64,000 nt of DNA from Euclidia mi (GCA_944739405.2 OX123205.2:40444475-40508474); one strand, 5' to 3'; positions 52,506 to 63,939 are shown, counted from the first letter of the stretch. Notes: generated from the sequence alone by a model not told the origin. Numbers and translations are program-made.

Positions 52506-52636
52506 GTCTTCTGACTGCGACGACCGGTTGGCGCAGCGGGCGTGTAAGCGACTGCTATTCCGAAGGTCGCGGGTTCGAATCCCGCTCAAGTCAAATATTT
52601 GTGTGCATGAATATGTATGTAATTAAAAAATATATA

Positions 52637-53009
52637 CAGGGTGTAAAAAGACCCTTAACGAAAACTGAAACCTCATATTGTAACAATTATTACAAACATT
52701 TTTTGCTTCGGCATCATACCTGGGAAATTACTGGTTCAGGAGATATTGAGGCTCAAAGTTACTATGGAATTTTTGTAATTAGGTAAAAAATCGATGCATT
52801 TACCCCGCCAACCTGTTCTATAGATGTCCTATGCACCAATGGATTCGTAGGTATTTTGAAAATTACACGCGCGCATTTTTATAGCGGCTTGAAAAAAGTG
52901 AATACTGAAAAAAAAAGTCGTTTCCCAGGTTTTATTTTGCTTAGTATAACTTGGCACGATGTCCAAAACGAGTAGACTTCGGCTTGGTGATGGGTCTTGA
53001 GACACCCTG
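52637..53009. mobile_element. MITE with CAGGGTGT ends
   Basis: 373 bp. Left end CAGGGTGTAAAAAGACCC, right end (inverted) CAGGGTGTCTCAAGACCC. No transposase. It sits inside a SINE-3 copy at an AT-rich site; the empty paralogue is at 58868-59075. Superfamily not assigned. Confidence 0.7.
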
Positions 53010-53010
53010 A

Positions 53011-53012
<2 letters not shown>

Positions 53013-53067
<55 letters not shown>
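53013..53067. repeat. (TA)n microsatellite
   Basis: About 27 TA units between the MITE and the SINE-3 tail. It expands an AT-rich stretch that is short in the other SINE-3 copy. Confidence 0.9.
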
Positions 53068-53071
<4 letters not shown>

Positions 53072-53159
53072 TGTTTATCCATTATCTAGTACCCATACTA
53101 CAAGCTCTGCTTAGTTTGGGACTAGATGGTATTGTGTATAAGTGGTAGAACATTGTCAT

Positions 53160-53540
53160 TACTTAGCATACACCCTAATTATCATGTATTTCAACAACTG
53201 TTTCTTTTCATTGGGATTACTTGTGTACATTTGTATGCCATCATAACATTATTATAGAAACTTAAATCGAAGACACTGATAATGCATACATAACGTATTA
53301 ATAAGCGTACAAAAAAGAGTATCTTTTGATGGTAATTTTTATTTTAAGTTGCTGATAAATTTACGATAAAAATTGTATGGCGCATTTTTTTAATGAGAAG
53401 CAACAAATTCACCACATTCGATGGGCATCATTCACCAATTTTATAAACAATATATAAAAAAAATTGCATGAACCTTTCTTCCATTCGTTGGTGTATCAAA
53501 AATTAAATATTTTCACATTCCTATCGGCTTATTTTTGTAT
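53160..53540. other. AT-rich non-coding DNA
   Basis: No feature seen. Confidence 0.35.
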
Positions 53541-53547
53541 CAACATC

Positions 53548-53645
53548 ATCGTCCTAGCGTTATCCCGGTTGCATCCAAGACTTACATGCCTTGCAGCCCG
53601 AGGTCTGCTTACTAGTTTGATAAGATGTGACTGATCAGGCTTAGT
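53548..53645 (+). repeat. Interspersed repeat C, copy 2
   Basis: CATCGTCCTAGCGTTATCCC, GGTTGCATCCAAGACTTAC, ATGCCTTGCAGCCC and TACTAGT match 34277-34380. Confidence 0.6.
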
Positions 53646-53649
53646 GGCT

Positions 53650-54010
53650 TATTTTTATAATATCGAAAATATTTTTTGAAGACGCGTTTTACATAAAAAT
53701 AATACTTTAAATCCATTGATTATATATTGACTGACCTACAACTGTTGCTAAATATATTCTACATTGGTTAATTCTTCAAGAGATTTATAGTATACAAGAA
53801 GCAATCTAGAATACCTCTCGCATTTAGATTGACCTAGAAGAGAACCATTTCTTTTTAAAGAATAATTTGACTTTAAGATCGCGCTACGCCGCACTACGTT
53901 TGCTGGAATTAGTTGTGGCACACACACGCGCAAATCTTGTTAAAGGGGATAATAGACTTGGGTATTTCGTTCGGTCTTAGCAAAAAATAAATTTGTAAGT
54001 ATTTTTTTAT
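53650..54010. other. Non-coding DNA
   Basis: AT-rich, with no gene or repeat recognised. Confidence 0.35.
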
Positions 54011-54018
54011 AATTAATT

Positions 54019-54195
54019 GATTCTACGCATGTATCTCCGAAGGGGTAGGCAGAGGTGTAATATTACTCTCATATTATGAATTTTAGGTCCCACGTAAAAG
54101 GATGCGAGTTATTGGCGTTACCAGGTACATTACCAGACTACGTGCTGCTACTGAGCATTCAGAAAAACTCCTCTGGACCTCGGAGACAGTCTAGG
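54019..54195 (-). repeat. SINE family 1, diverged copy
   Basis: Minus strand: head mostly lost, then GTAGCAGCACGTAGTCTGG, TAATGTACCTGGTAACGCC, and tail CCTCTGCCTACCCCTTCGGA, GATACATGCGTAG. Older than most copies here. Confidence 0.7.
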
Positions 54196-54279
54196 CTATT
54201 TCTCATGTTGACATGCTTAAAAACTGAATGACTTACCGCGGCAAACATTTTAGTTTTCAGAATGAGCTGATTTTTTTTC

Positions 54280-54480
54280 CGTGTGGCGACGAATTAAGTA
54301 TACAAACTGTCTCTACCTCATAGGTATAATTCCGTGGAAAATATACGGTGCAAATAAAATATTTGAGAATAGGTGACAACCTCGACCCGTAACCCGCCTG
54401 ACCAGCATGGTATATTAAGCCAAATGTTCTTGAAGTCACAATGCTATTGTGATATAAATAAAGAGAGGCATGGCCTCTGG
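54280..54480 (+). repeat. Interspersed repeat D, degenerate copy
   Basis: CCGTGTGGCGACGAATTAAG, GTAACCCGCCTGACCAGCAT, GGTATATTAAGCCAAATG and AGAGGCATGGCCTCTGGACA follow the order of 23348-23585. Confidence 0.5.
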
Positions 54481-54499
54481 ACATAGCGCCGTCCCCGGA

Positions 54500-55585
54500 G
54501 AAAATGATAACTACAAAAATGCAACTTTACAGGAAAAATAAAAACCATGTTTTCGTCGATTGCTCCTTAAACACTGGACGTAGATAGATGATTGTAAGCT
54601 TTTAAAGAAGTTTATTTTTTGTTTATTCTAAAAGTTTTAGTGAAATACGCCTTATTATCAAAATAGAGATATTATTTCAAAAATAAAAGGTTAGTCAAAA
54701 TTAGCCATCATCTAAGTTGTTTAACGGCGATTATCATTTTATTCTCCGTACAGCCTGACCAGAATCAAATATTGTTGTTCTCATCAACAGCTGCTGCTAT
54801 AATAACTTTTCTGAGACTCATACTAATATTATAAATGAGAAAATGTTTTTTTGATCTTCTTTCACAGCGTAGCGATGTTTTGATAAGATTTTTGTGAGTG
54901 GAGGTGGAGAAAGTTGGAGTGTTAGATAGGATTTTGACGACCACGCGGACGCAGTCAATTAATCATATTATTTTCTATTTAAATATACATAATATACATC
55001 TGCAGTTTGTTAGTTTTGTTGAACGTGCAAATCTCAGAAATGACTGGTTTGATTAGCATACAAATTTTTGTGCAAGAAAGCTTGAGAGATGAAGCTCATA
55101 CAAAATGAGCTTTCGTGAACAGAGTGCTATAAACAACGTACGCAGAGTAGTTGTCCTCAATAATGCAAGTGTAAGTACGAATTGAGCTAGTAATTTAATC
55201 AAAAAACATTTATGTAGTTAGCATACAATAATTAATCGCATAAGTTTGGTTAGAAACCACAGATTGTAATCTCTCGACTTCTCCTCCTAAAATTTTATGC
55301 AAATGTAATTTTTATTTTTCTTTTTATTTTTTTTCCGTCTGCGCATCCGTTACCCTAACCCGGCATCGAACGTGTGTACTCCCCCTAAGCAGTAAATCAA
55401 ACCACGGTCGTATAAGCTCCACAAGGATCTTGTTTTATTTCCCCAGTCAATTGTGTAGCGAAATTAAGTTATGCTCTTCTATTTAAGCGAAATTATGTGG
55501 ATAAACATCTACGTTTACTAACAAAGTATGTGTCTTTGTTTTGGTAGAGTTTGTTTCAGAAAAGGAACTAAATTTAATGTCACTT
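54500..55585. other. Non-coding DNA
   Basis: No gene seen. At 54825-54845 ACTAATATTATAAATGAGAA is the start of a common insect repeat. At 55335-55430 the minus strand has a weak tRNA-like CGTTCGATGCC block, possibly an old SINE head. Confidence 0.35.
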
Positions 55586-55590
55586 TGAAA

Positions 55591-55774
55591 TTTAACTACA
55601 GTTTACAGATTTTATGGCGATATATTGCTTTCACTGAATCATTAGATTTTAAACGAATGATCTAGAAACATTTTTTTCATTTATTACTAGCCGACGTTAC
55701 TAGATCATTTGGTTTAAATGTGATAACTCAGTGAAACCAATACATCGCGATAAAATCCGGAAACTGTAGTTTAA
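55591..55774. mobile_element. Foldback element with 79-bp arms
   Basis: The left arm 55591-55669 (TTTAACTACAGTTTACAGAT..) and right arm 55696-55774 are inverted copies (right, inverted: TTAAACTACAGTTTCCGGAT..). Both contain TTTCACTGA and AATGATCTAG in the same order. The loop is 26 nt. No ORF. Most likely a MITE. Confidence 0.75.
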
Positions 55775-55779
55775 TATCA

Positions 55780-56890
55780 ATGAGTATCGTTCGCGTACAC
55801 TCAAGAAGACACTTTGGTTGTATTTTTCTGCTTGTAACTTTAGAACTCCATCATTCATAAAGTCATTTGTAAAATCTGTTCTCGGAAAGGCTTTCGGATT
55901 GGTTTCATAGAAATTGCGTCAAAATTAGTTAACGGTATTTCAAGCGAGGAAAGTGGGATACTTATTTGAAAAATCATGTCATACAAGTAATAAAAACGTA
56001 TATTTTGATTTCCTGTGATCTCAAGGGTACCTATTAAGAAATAATTATAGTCACACGGGGCATCAATCATGGAACCAAGGAACATCCAGGCTAAAGACAA
56101 GCGTTTGTTAGCGGTACAAACATTCAAGCTACGATCAATCTGAGGGAAAATTCTCGTAGTATTTTTTTTGTGCAAAATGCAATTTCAATCTAGTATCGAT
56201 TTCATAAATGGTATTCTCGTTAATCAACTGACAGTTGAATGATATCGCGACTAAATCTAAAATTGAACAAAGTGTCAAACTGTGTGCTGACGTCAATTAT
56301 TTTATTTATACGTGCCAAGTTTTATTCAGATTGGTTTTTAAAATATTGTAATTTGAATTTTTATTGAAATTTTGAGGGATAAACTCTCATAAAGCCGAGC
56401 GAAACCGTAAAATTATAATAATTATTATAATTATCTTTATTGATCTCTTCAAGAAAAAAAACTAAGCAATGTTGAATTTGCCTCGCACGTGGCCACGTGC
56501 AACTATGAATCATTGAACAAAATCTCAGTCGTTAGGTACCAACGTGATCTAACCGCACGGTGATTCACTGCCTAATATTGACACAGCTTGACCGAGTGTC
56601 CTTTCTGGTGGTAATTGATTTATTTGTTCTATGACACATCCTTACCTGTGCAAATTGCATGTGAATATTTATATCCAAAGTTACCTTGTCTGTCTGCTTT
56701 AAAATTAGTGTGATTTCAATGTGTAACATTCGAGGAAACATAAGAAAATGCTAACTTCTAAAGCGATTTGAATGAAGTTTGGCAAGGAGAAAATTTCATC
56801 ATTAGACAGGCTGCACATACATATCTTCGGAAAACTTTTTGAAGAGCTCTTAGACATGCAGGTTTCTTCACGATGTTTTTCCTTCACCGC
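55780..56890. other. Non-coding DNA
   Basis: No supported gene. The 106-codon ORF at 55855-56175 (minus) has no motif I recognise. Confidence 0.35.
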
Positions 56891-56894
56891 TTAG

Positions 56895-57005
56895 CAAGCA
56901 ATAATTAAAAATGTTTTCGCACTTATCTTTGAAAAGTTTTTGGTGCGAGCCGTGGATTTGATTCCTCTGAGTAGCAGTCAGCTGGTCTATCCACTAGGAT
57001 ATCGC
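56895..57005 (-). repeat. SINE family 2, degenerate head
   Basis: Minus strand: GGCGATATCCTAGTGGATAG, AATCAAATCCACGGCTCGCA, matching the SINE-2 head order at 58243-58320. Confidence 0.5.
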
Positions 57006-57392
57006 CTTTTATTGATTAACTGAAAATAATTATAAACTCAAAATCAAGCAAAACAAAAAGAAAATAAACACTAGTATTGTTTTAAGTTAATATTCATCTT
57101 GTTAAAATATATAAGCTAAAGTTTTATAAAACGGATTGAGAGATACTGCAAACAGATTACATAAACAGAGAACAGAATAGAGTACATAACACATAACATT
57201 CCGAACAAACTTACCACATTATTTGGTTTGCTTGTTTTGTAATTTTCCTGACATTTTAATATACGAAAGAGTTCAAAGTATACGTTGTGACTGTTGATAA
57301 TGAATTGAAATGTCGGGAAAAACATAACTGCTAATTGAATAACATATGGATTACAATGAAGCAACAATTCCTGGCTTCATTGTAGTAGTAGT

Positions 57393-57520
57393 CTGCCAAC
57401 TCGCACTTGGTCAGCGTGGTAGAATATGGCCTAACTATTCACATAATGAGTAGAGGCATCTGCCCAGCGGTGGGACAGATTACAAACAAGGCTGCGGTTG
57501 ATGAAGGGATGATAGTGCGT
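57393..57520 (+). repeat. Interspersed repeat D, 3' part
   Basis: CAACTCGCACTTGGTCAGCG, TGGTAGAATATGGCCTAA, GAGGCATCTGCCCAGCGGTG and GGACAGATTAC correspond to the 3' half of 23348-23585. Confidence 0.6.
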
Positions 57521-57624
57521 AATGAAATAAGTGGCTTTAGAATCTACAAAGGCGCCTCGGATCCGCCGTCAGTTTAAAATTCCAACCAGATATTAAAGTA
57601 TATAAGCTATTCGAGAGATCGACT

Positions 57625-57815
57625 GCTGTTTGGTCTTCGTAAATCCAAGGGATAGCGATATTCCATGGCTGACTCCGAAGTCAGGATATTCAAGAACTTC
57701 CCGTAACGACTGTCGAAGATAACTTCGAAAAGAACAGTGGTGCGCGCCGTGGCTTGAAACCCGATACCTTCTGCATGGCTTGATAATATCTCCACTAGGC
57801 TATTGCCGCCTCTTT
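57625..57815 (-). repeat. SINE family 2 copy
   Basis: Minus strand: GGCGGCAATAGCCTAGTGGA, GATATTATCAAGCCATGCAG, AAGGTATCGGGTTTCAAGCC, ACGGCGCGCACCACTGTTCT and TTCGAAGTTATC. The tRNA-like head keeps its order, but the B box has an extra base. Confidence 0.65.
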
Positions 57816-57819
57816 ATCT

Positions 57820-58240
57820 GAGTAACTAATTTATAAATTACATTTAATCAAAGAATAACTGACCACGCCCATCACATAAACACTCACCCTGGAATTGAAC
57901 ACATAATCTCCTTCGTAACATTCGAGTGCCCCATACAGCAATCCAACATACCCGTCAAAAATTTCTCATCATAAAACATCCAATTAAATCAGTCATACAA
58001 TGCATCATACCAATAAAGACACATTCGTAATACAATCGTCTGCAAAAGTTGCGTCTCACACACAATGGAATCGCACAATGGTTTGTGACATCATGTGGGT
58101 GTGGTTATACATCCCGTGACGTTGGCTATTGGTTCATTGATGTGGAATAATTGAATTGCGCATTACAGAGAATGCATTAGTACGATAACGGGTTTTATTT
58201 TAGTAAAAGGGTTTTCTGATAACTACTCTTGCAGCGTTTC
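57820..58240. other. Non-coding DNA
   Basis: No feature seen. Confidence 0.35.
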
Positions 58241-58242
58241 GT

Positions 58243-58375
58243 AAGGCAGTGATAGCTTAGTGGAGATACCAACGGACTGCCATGCAGAGGGTATCGGGTT
58301 CGAATCCACGACGCACTGACTTTTCGGAGTTATGTGCGTATTGCATTGTTAATTATCGCTTGTCTCGTGCCTCGA
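58243..58375 (+). repeat. SINE family 2 copy
   Basis: GGCAGTGATAGCTTAGTGGA, GATACCAACGGACTGCCATG, GGGTATCGGGTTCGAATCCA (B box intact), CGACGCACTGAC and AGTTATGTGCGTATTGCATT. It has the clearest SINE-2 head here. Confidence 0.7.
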
Positions 58376-58394
58376 AGAGAGCCCTTTTATATAT

Positions 58395-58622
58395 AGACTC
58401 ACGCCTGTATCCCCGATTAGGTAGGCAGAGGTGTAAATATTACACCCACATTTCGCCATGAATTCTTAGGTCCCACTTAATAGGGGGCGAGCGTATTGCC
58501 GTTACCGGGCACAACACCAGACTCGGAAAAACCCAGTAACACTTTTGCCCGGCTCGGGAATCGAACCCCGGACCTCTGACCAGCAGTCGCATACGCTATC
58601 CACTGGACCACGGAGGCAGTCT
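58395..58622 (-). repeat. SINE family 1 copy
   Basis: Minus strand: CTGCCTCCGTGGTCCAGTGG, ATAGCGTATGCGACTGCTGG, GGGGTTCGATTCCCGAGCCG, a body lacking the AGTAGCAGCACG block, GTGCCCGGTAACGGCAATAC, tail CCTCTGCCTACCTAATCGGG, GATACAGGCGTGAGTCTATA. Confidence 0.82.
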
Positions 58623-58867
58623 CTGAATCTGATCTCAAGATACTATCTGTCTCGTGTATTTTCCTCAGCCGCTTCTAAGACACCCACGCAATGTAAGGTA
58701 GTGACACTTTGTGTCTTTCTTCCGTCACCACACAGAATAGCATTTACAGATATGAAACTAAACCTTCCACATGAAATTGACGTAACGTATGATATCGTAG
58801 TCTTATCTTTCAAATCTATAACAATAATATTCTACCACAGACATACATCACCATCTAGTGCCAAGCT

Positions 58868-59075
58868 AAGCAGAGCTTGTGTTATGGGTACTAGATAAAG
58901 GATAAACATACATATATCCTTTTTTTTGTAAATACATACATATTACACCCAGACCAAGACAAACATCCATGTCCATGCACACTAATGTTTGACTTGAGCG
59001 GGAATCGAACCCGTGAACTTCGGCGTAGCAGTCGCTTACACTCCCGCTGCGCCATCCGGTCGTCGATGAGTGATC
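58868..59075 (-). repeat. SINE family 3, uninterrupted copy
   Basis: Minus strand: GACGACCGGATGGCGCAGCG, GGAGTGTAAGCGACTGCTAC, ACGGGTTCGATTCCCGCTCA, AGTC, then GTATGTTTATCCTTTATCTA, GTACCCATAACACAAGCTCT and GGCACTAGATGGTGATGTAT. Same order as the split copy at 52512-53150. Confidence 0.78.
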
Positions 59076-59220
59076 TATGATGAATGTTGTGAGTTCGATC
59101 TGCACATAAGACAACTATTTGTATCATGCACAAATTGTTATTTCGACTTTGTGCGTACTTGGTGTCCGATGATTGAATGATAAAACTAGGAATCAGAGTT
59201 ACGAAACAATGAAGAGAAAT

Positions 59221-59254
59221 AACGTCTTGACTAGGATAACGTCTTGACTAGGAT
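59221..59254. repeat. 17-bp tandem duplication
   Basis: AACGTCTTGACTAGGAT occurs twice without a gap. Confidence 0.9.
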
Positions 59255-59335
59255 AAGGCGAAGTGAGAGGGTGTAGTACACCTCTAACCTAACCTAACCT
59301 AACCTAACCCGTCGGGGATAAAGGCGTGAAGTTAT
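59255..59335 (+). repeat. RTE/SINE-type tail with (CCTAA)5 expansion
   Basis: GGGTGTAGTACACCTCT, then five CTAAC units (59284-59308), then CGTCGGGGATAAAGGCGTGA and TTATG units. Flanks match SINE-1/RTE tails, with GCCTACCC replaced by the pentamer run. Confidence 0.65.
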
Positions 59336-59632
59336 GTTATGTTAGGAATAACTTTATGCAGATTGTACGAATAATGTAGATATGATAATAAGATTCTGCC
59401 GATTTCAACATGAATTTTATGATCTATCGCTTGAAATCAGGCAATCGGTCTGCTAGTTTGTCTTATATCTCATAAGAACAAAAACTTTTACCTTTTCAGT
59501 TTTGTGGAGGCCTATATCTATCAGACGATAATGTCAGGCTGATGATGACGATTATCAGTCTTACTCAGTCAGTAATTTTATCAGCTAGTTTATCATCGAG
59601 ACAACGCGCAAACTAAATGCTCAAAACCTATA

Positions 59633-59870
59633 TACCATACATACATACACAGACTCACGCCAGAGGTGGGTTGGCAGAGACTACGGAACGCCATTTGCAA
59701 CGATCCTGTCATGTCTCTCTTGCTTCATTCACTCTCATAAAATTTCTCATGGATGCTCTTCGGTTGATGGTACTTTTCACCTTTCCTTTTTTTAGGATGT
59801 CTCCAATCTGGCCAGAGAACGTCATCCATCCTCTCCATGTGTCCAAACCATCTTAGCATACCTTTCTTAA
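59633..59870 (-). mobile_element. RTE LINE 3' end with internal deletion
   Basis: The minus strand encodes KKGMLRWFGHMERMDD, then jumps to DWRHPKKR, and ends at a tail (GCCAACCCACCTCTGGCGTG, AGTCTGTG and TATG units). Compared with 25556-26045, about 60 nt between MERMDD and the following block are missing. Confidence 0.75.
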
Positions 59871-59874
59871 TTCT

Positions 59875-60480
59875 ATATAACAAAGTTTTAATATCGAAAT
59901 ACACACGACATAGACTCAAATTGTACAATAAAGATTTTACAAACCGACTCCCAAATGCATATATTGTATGATTTAGTTACAAGCACTGCTGGTTCGCGTT
60001 TGCGTAAACCAACTATAATTGTTCCCTCTCACAGAAGAATATTAAAAACATAAATTTACACAGTTTTTCCCAATTTGCAGATATAGCGGTCTATCTTTTT
60101 ATGGCTGTAAAATGCTGCTGCAGTTTTGTAAAATAGAAAATGGTTTTTTGGTTATGGTGGATTATGTAATACCAAACTAAAATAATATAAAGTTGATTGA
60201 ATGCGTCAATCGATGGAACTCCATTGAACTACTTTTAGCATACCATGTATTTGTTGCCTCTAATCTGATATATGCTGTTGTATACTGGAGCAACTCTGTC
60301 AGTTGAAATGGGTTGTTTATAGCACGGAAATTAATGTTTGAGAATTTATCGTAAATGGGATATGCGCACTGCGTGTTTCTTTTACACAATTTGCCACAAA
60401 ATGTTCACAACCTAGATACCGTTTCATAGGTTTAAAAATGATGAGTTTATAGAATTTATTCACGGCTGAGTAAAAAACTC
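59875..60480. other. AT-rich non-coding DNA
   Basis: No feature seen. Confidence 0.35.
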
Positions 60481-60486
60481 TGTAAT

Positions 60487-60708
60487 TTTTTTTTTATTAT
60501 AAAACAACTCCCGCATTAGGACTAAATCCTATGTCGCGGGGGACTTTACAAACATACCCTTAACGGACACAATGAACACCCAGACTCGAAACTACAATTC
60601 ATGCATCACACAAAGTGTTGTCTCGTGTGGGGATCGAACCCACAACACTTCGGCAGAGTGTCAAGCGGTAAAGCGGCCGTTTAAACCACTACGCCAACCG
60701 TGAATGAG
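60487..60708 (-). repeat. SINE family 4, near full-length
   Basis: Minus strand: CACGGTTGGCGTAGTGGTTT, AAACGGCCGCTTTACCGCTT, GTGGGTTCGATCCCCACACG (B box in a T-arm-like hairpin), a body with GAGTCTGGGTGTTCATTGTG and AAAGTCCCCGCGACATAGG, ending GCGGGAGTTGTTTTATAAT and an A run. No relation to the RTE tail, so it should depend on another LINE. Confidence 0.75.
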
Positions 60709-60714
60709 TTTTAT

Positions 60715-63555
60715 TTTTAAATTAGCTCTATCTCTAGGCATGAATTCTGTGCCTTGGGCTTTACAAACTTACAAACAATGGACACAAATTACTAATAGCC
60801 CTTTTTTATATATAAATCCCTCATTATACGCCCTCATTTATATATATAATTTTGTTAATAAATATATTTTTATATTATTTGTAAATCAAATAAAATCACC
60901 TATCAATCTTCATTTGTATAAAATCAAAGTTTCAAAAAATACTTTTATTTACTTTAATATGTATTTTTATTAAATTAAAAGACAATCTTAAGTTTATTTA
61001 TACAAAATACAGACAATCTACATTTAAACCAAACAATAATTGCTTTTTGAAATCCACCATGACCATAAAATGCTTAATCTTAATCCTTTAAACCTCTCAT
61101 TGTTTGTATGGCGACAATATAATTTAACTAAAATCTTAAAGTGTGGTTCCATGACTTGTAACAATTCACATCTTATTTTCAGTGGTGACATGTTCGTGAC
61201 CATATCATCACAGTCAAATATGTAATTTTGTTTCATCGAGTACCACATAATACGAAAACTTGACAGATGGCTATGGATGCAGTGATTCAAAGTTTTTCTT
61301 TGCTATTGACGTACCAATATTTTTTGCATCTGGCGATATTATGTGCTCTTTGAGTTGCATCGAAATTGCTAGTTTAAGTAGCTAAATATAAAGAAAAATA
61401 CAGATTTACTATTTTAGTTTTCTGGCTACCTTAATTCAGGCTCTGCCTAATTAGGAAGCAGATGACTACATATGAGTTGCCTTAAGGTATTACTTTTTTG
61501 TTGATTGCATTTTAATAGCTGTTTTTTGGATCATTTTTACACGATAGAAACGTGGATGAAATTTGATATTAGTAGCTTGGTGACAAACGGTTTTGTCACC
61601 AAACACTAAAAAAATATTCCAGAACGCGCAGATCTTACAATTTTATTGTACTATTGATAGTTAGTTATTATACTCAGAGAATACAAATTGGAAAAATAAT
61701 TCTGCCAAACAGTCAGTAGACCTCACGAAACGCACCCTTTAAGCTTCCCATTACGGCAGTCATTACGGCATCCCGCAAGAAAACGATTATACAATCCACC
61801 ATAATTCTAAATAATTGTCAGTGATAAAGTATTATAACATTAACTGGAAACGTGCCAAACTTGCTAGATTACTTGATTATTTAAAAAAGCTCGCCTTGCA
61901 TTTTCGAGAGAAAAGTTTTGAACGCCTTAATGAACTATTTATTTGTTTTATGACGTATTCAGGATGTTGATCTGCATTTGTAAAATATTCTAATAATACA
62001 ATATAGATAGTATACTTATTCACCTATAATTATTTCAAACATTGTGCGATGATATAAAACCCAATTTTTCATTAAAATGTTACTTAGATAGTAAATCAGA
62101 ATAAACTGTTGACTGGTGTAGAATAAGACTGTAGGTAGGTACGTGTGCTTGTATGTGCTAGGTTACCTGCATTGTGAGCTCATGGCGATCAGCTGAGCGG
62201 CGGCGGCGGTCAATAGACCGAGATGATTTTTATAAATGTATGATAACGAAAAAAATTTGAGTTTTAGCGAGTGATTTTTTCATGTATTTATATTCAGTTA
62301 TAGTAGTATATTCGTCCCAGAAAATATTTTAGAAATGCATATCAACATGCTGTATATTTAATTTTTAGGATGCGCTAAGGATTGCTGTCTTAATGATTGT
62401 TATATTGAGATCTAAGTATAAGGAGAAGTTGGCGTTGCTTTCTCTACTAGGGAGAAGAGGATCGCAGTTGTATCAATACAACTAGTAGAAATGCATTAAA
62501 CTATTTTGATGTTTCCGCTCTAGCGAATAGGCAGCTTAACTGAAGGTAACTATGTAAAATTAAATAAATATCATGTAATTTTTAAGAAGTATTTACGAAA
62601 AGTTTATTTGTCCCAAGCTCCAATTCAGAAATCTTTTTTGGATTTAGTGTTTTGCTAGTTCTTTTCAACGGAACAGGAATCTTTCATGATCATTTTTTTT
62701 AAACTGCAATGAACCCTTAAAGTTTCGCCATATCGTCCGTCCATCTATCTGTCTGAATTCGATTAACCTATCTTGGTACTGCTTCTCATACCAAACTAGA
62801 CTTTAAAGGTATCAATTTACTAACTAAACTCCGAGCGCCATTTTAGCTAGCCAACAGTTCACGCACCAACGCTCTTACTGCCAGCGACGAGTTGCTGCAC
62901 GCGACGTGCGCTACACACCAGTCACATACATAGCTTCGTGTAAATGGTATGTTATAATATTGCACTGCTATTAATTTGGCGTGCGTTTGTGTCAAATGCA
63001 GAATCTCAGCTTTTATATACCTCATCATTTCTGTGCTCAATGGGTGAGATCGCATTAATCGGTTACCTATCCAAAAAGCGGCCTAAGCAAACGTTGTTTA
63101 ACTTTACCAACATAATGTGAACGGCATGGCAAGTCACAAAATCCACTGTTAAATTCATAGCCAGCTTTATATAAATGGTGGTATAGAAGACTGTTCGGCT
63201 ATTAATTTATTGTGAGTTTATATCAAATGCAGAATCTCTCTTTTCGTAAAGATTAATATGAAACTTATGTGATGTGATGTGTTAACTAGGTAAAACTAAG
63301 TGGCTATTTACACATAAATTAAAACAATATACTTAAATAACTAACAAATAAAAGCAATGCATAAAGAAAAGAAAAGCAAAATTTTAAGGGCGTCATGGAA
63401 ATCCTCCACATCGCCATCAATCGAAAGCGTGCCCAGAATGCTGGCAATATTGCCACGTTGTATGGCTATGCTGATTTTTTGTGCCAAATACAGGCCAGCC
63501 TTCTGGTCACGCGAGGCGTCAACAAGTCTCTTTGAATTTATTTTTTTTCCATTTT
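60715..63555. other. AT-rich non-coding DNA
   Basis: About 2.8 kb with no supported gene or TE end. Short ORFs have no motif; a GGCGGCGGCGG patch lies at about 62199. The possible ORF at 60704-60973 begins within the SINE-4 flank and is low-complexity. Confidence 0.4.
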
Positions 63556-63559
63556 ATTA

Positions 63560-63656
63560 TAGCCTCACGCCTGTATATCCCCGAAGGGGTAGGTAGAGAT
63601 GTCATATTACACCCGCATTGCGCCATGAATTTTTAGGACCCACGTAAAAGGGGGCG
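63560..63656 (-). repeat. SINE family 1, 3' part
   Basis: Minus strand: CCGCCCCCTTTTACGTGGGT, then CATCTCTACCTACCCCTTCG and GGGATATACAGGCGTGAGG. Head and body absent. Confidence 0.75.
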
Positions 63657-63939
63657 GATAAACCTAAGCACAACAATCTCCCCCTCTAAGTCTATCCATC
63701 GCAATGAATTACATGCAAATTTGATCAGCACTTTAGATTGATACTACCAATCCTTGATCAGCGATTCTGTTGAAAATTTACTTACTTTATTGTACAATTA
63801 CCATAGATTATAGCTGATTTTCTTTCCCCTTACTCAAAGGTACTCCTCTTAAGTAATTAGGGATGGGACACCTGTAGAGTCTTACGCAGACTCGAGTTGC
63901 GCGAACTCGTCATAATTATAGTTGTTTTTATTTTTATTT

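Larger units (their letters stand above)
52512..53150 (+). repeat. SINE family 3, split by a MITE
   Basis: The head at 52512-52595 has GACGACCGGTTGGCGCAGCG and B box GGGTTCGAATCCCGC with CTCAAGTC. The tail resumes at about 53068 with GCATGTTTATCCATTATCTA, GTACCCATACTACAAGCTCT and GGGACTAGATGGTATTGTGT. The copy at 58868-59075 has the same head and tail without the intervening 373-bp insertion. The 3' half of the insertion flank is a long TA run. Confidence 0.8.

Noticed and set aside
52515..52590. Functional tRNA gene on the plus strand
   Set aside because: A and B boxes are present, but the 5' and 3' ends cannot form an acceptor stem and a second copy with the same non-tRNA body lies at 58868-59075. 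It is a SINE head.
55855..56175. 106-codon minus-strand ORF as a host gene
   Set aside because: No motif, no splice context visible, AT-rich, and no repeat or neighbour supports it.
59284..59308. Interstitial telomere or chromosome-fusion scar
   Set aside because: Only five units, and both flanks are SINE/RTE tail sequence, so a local expansion is more likely.
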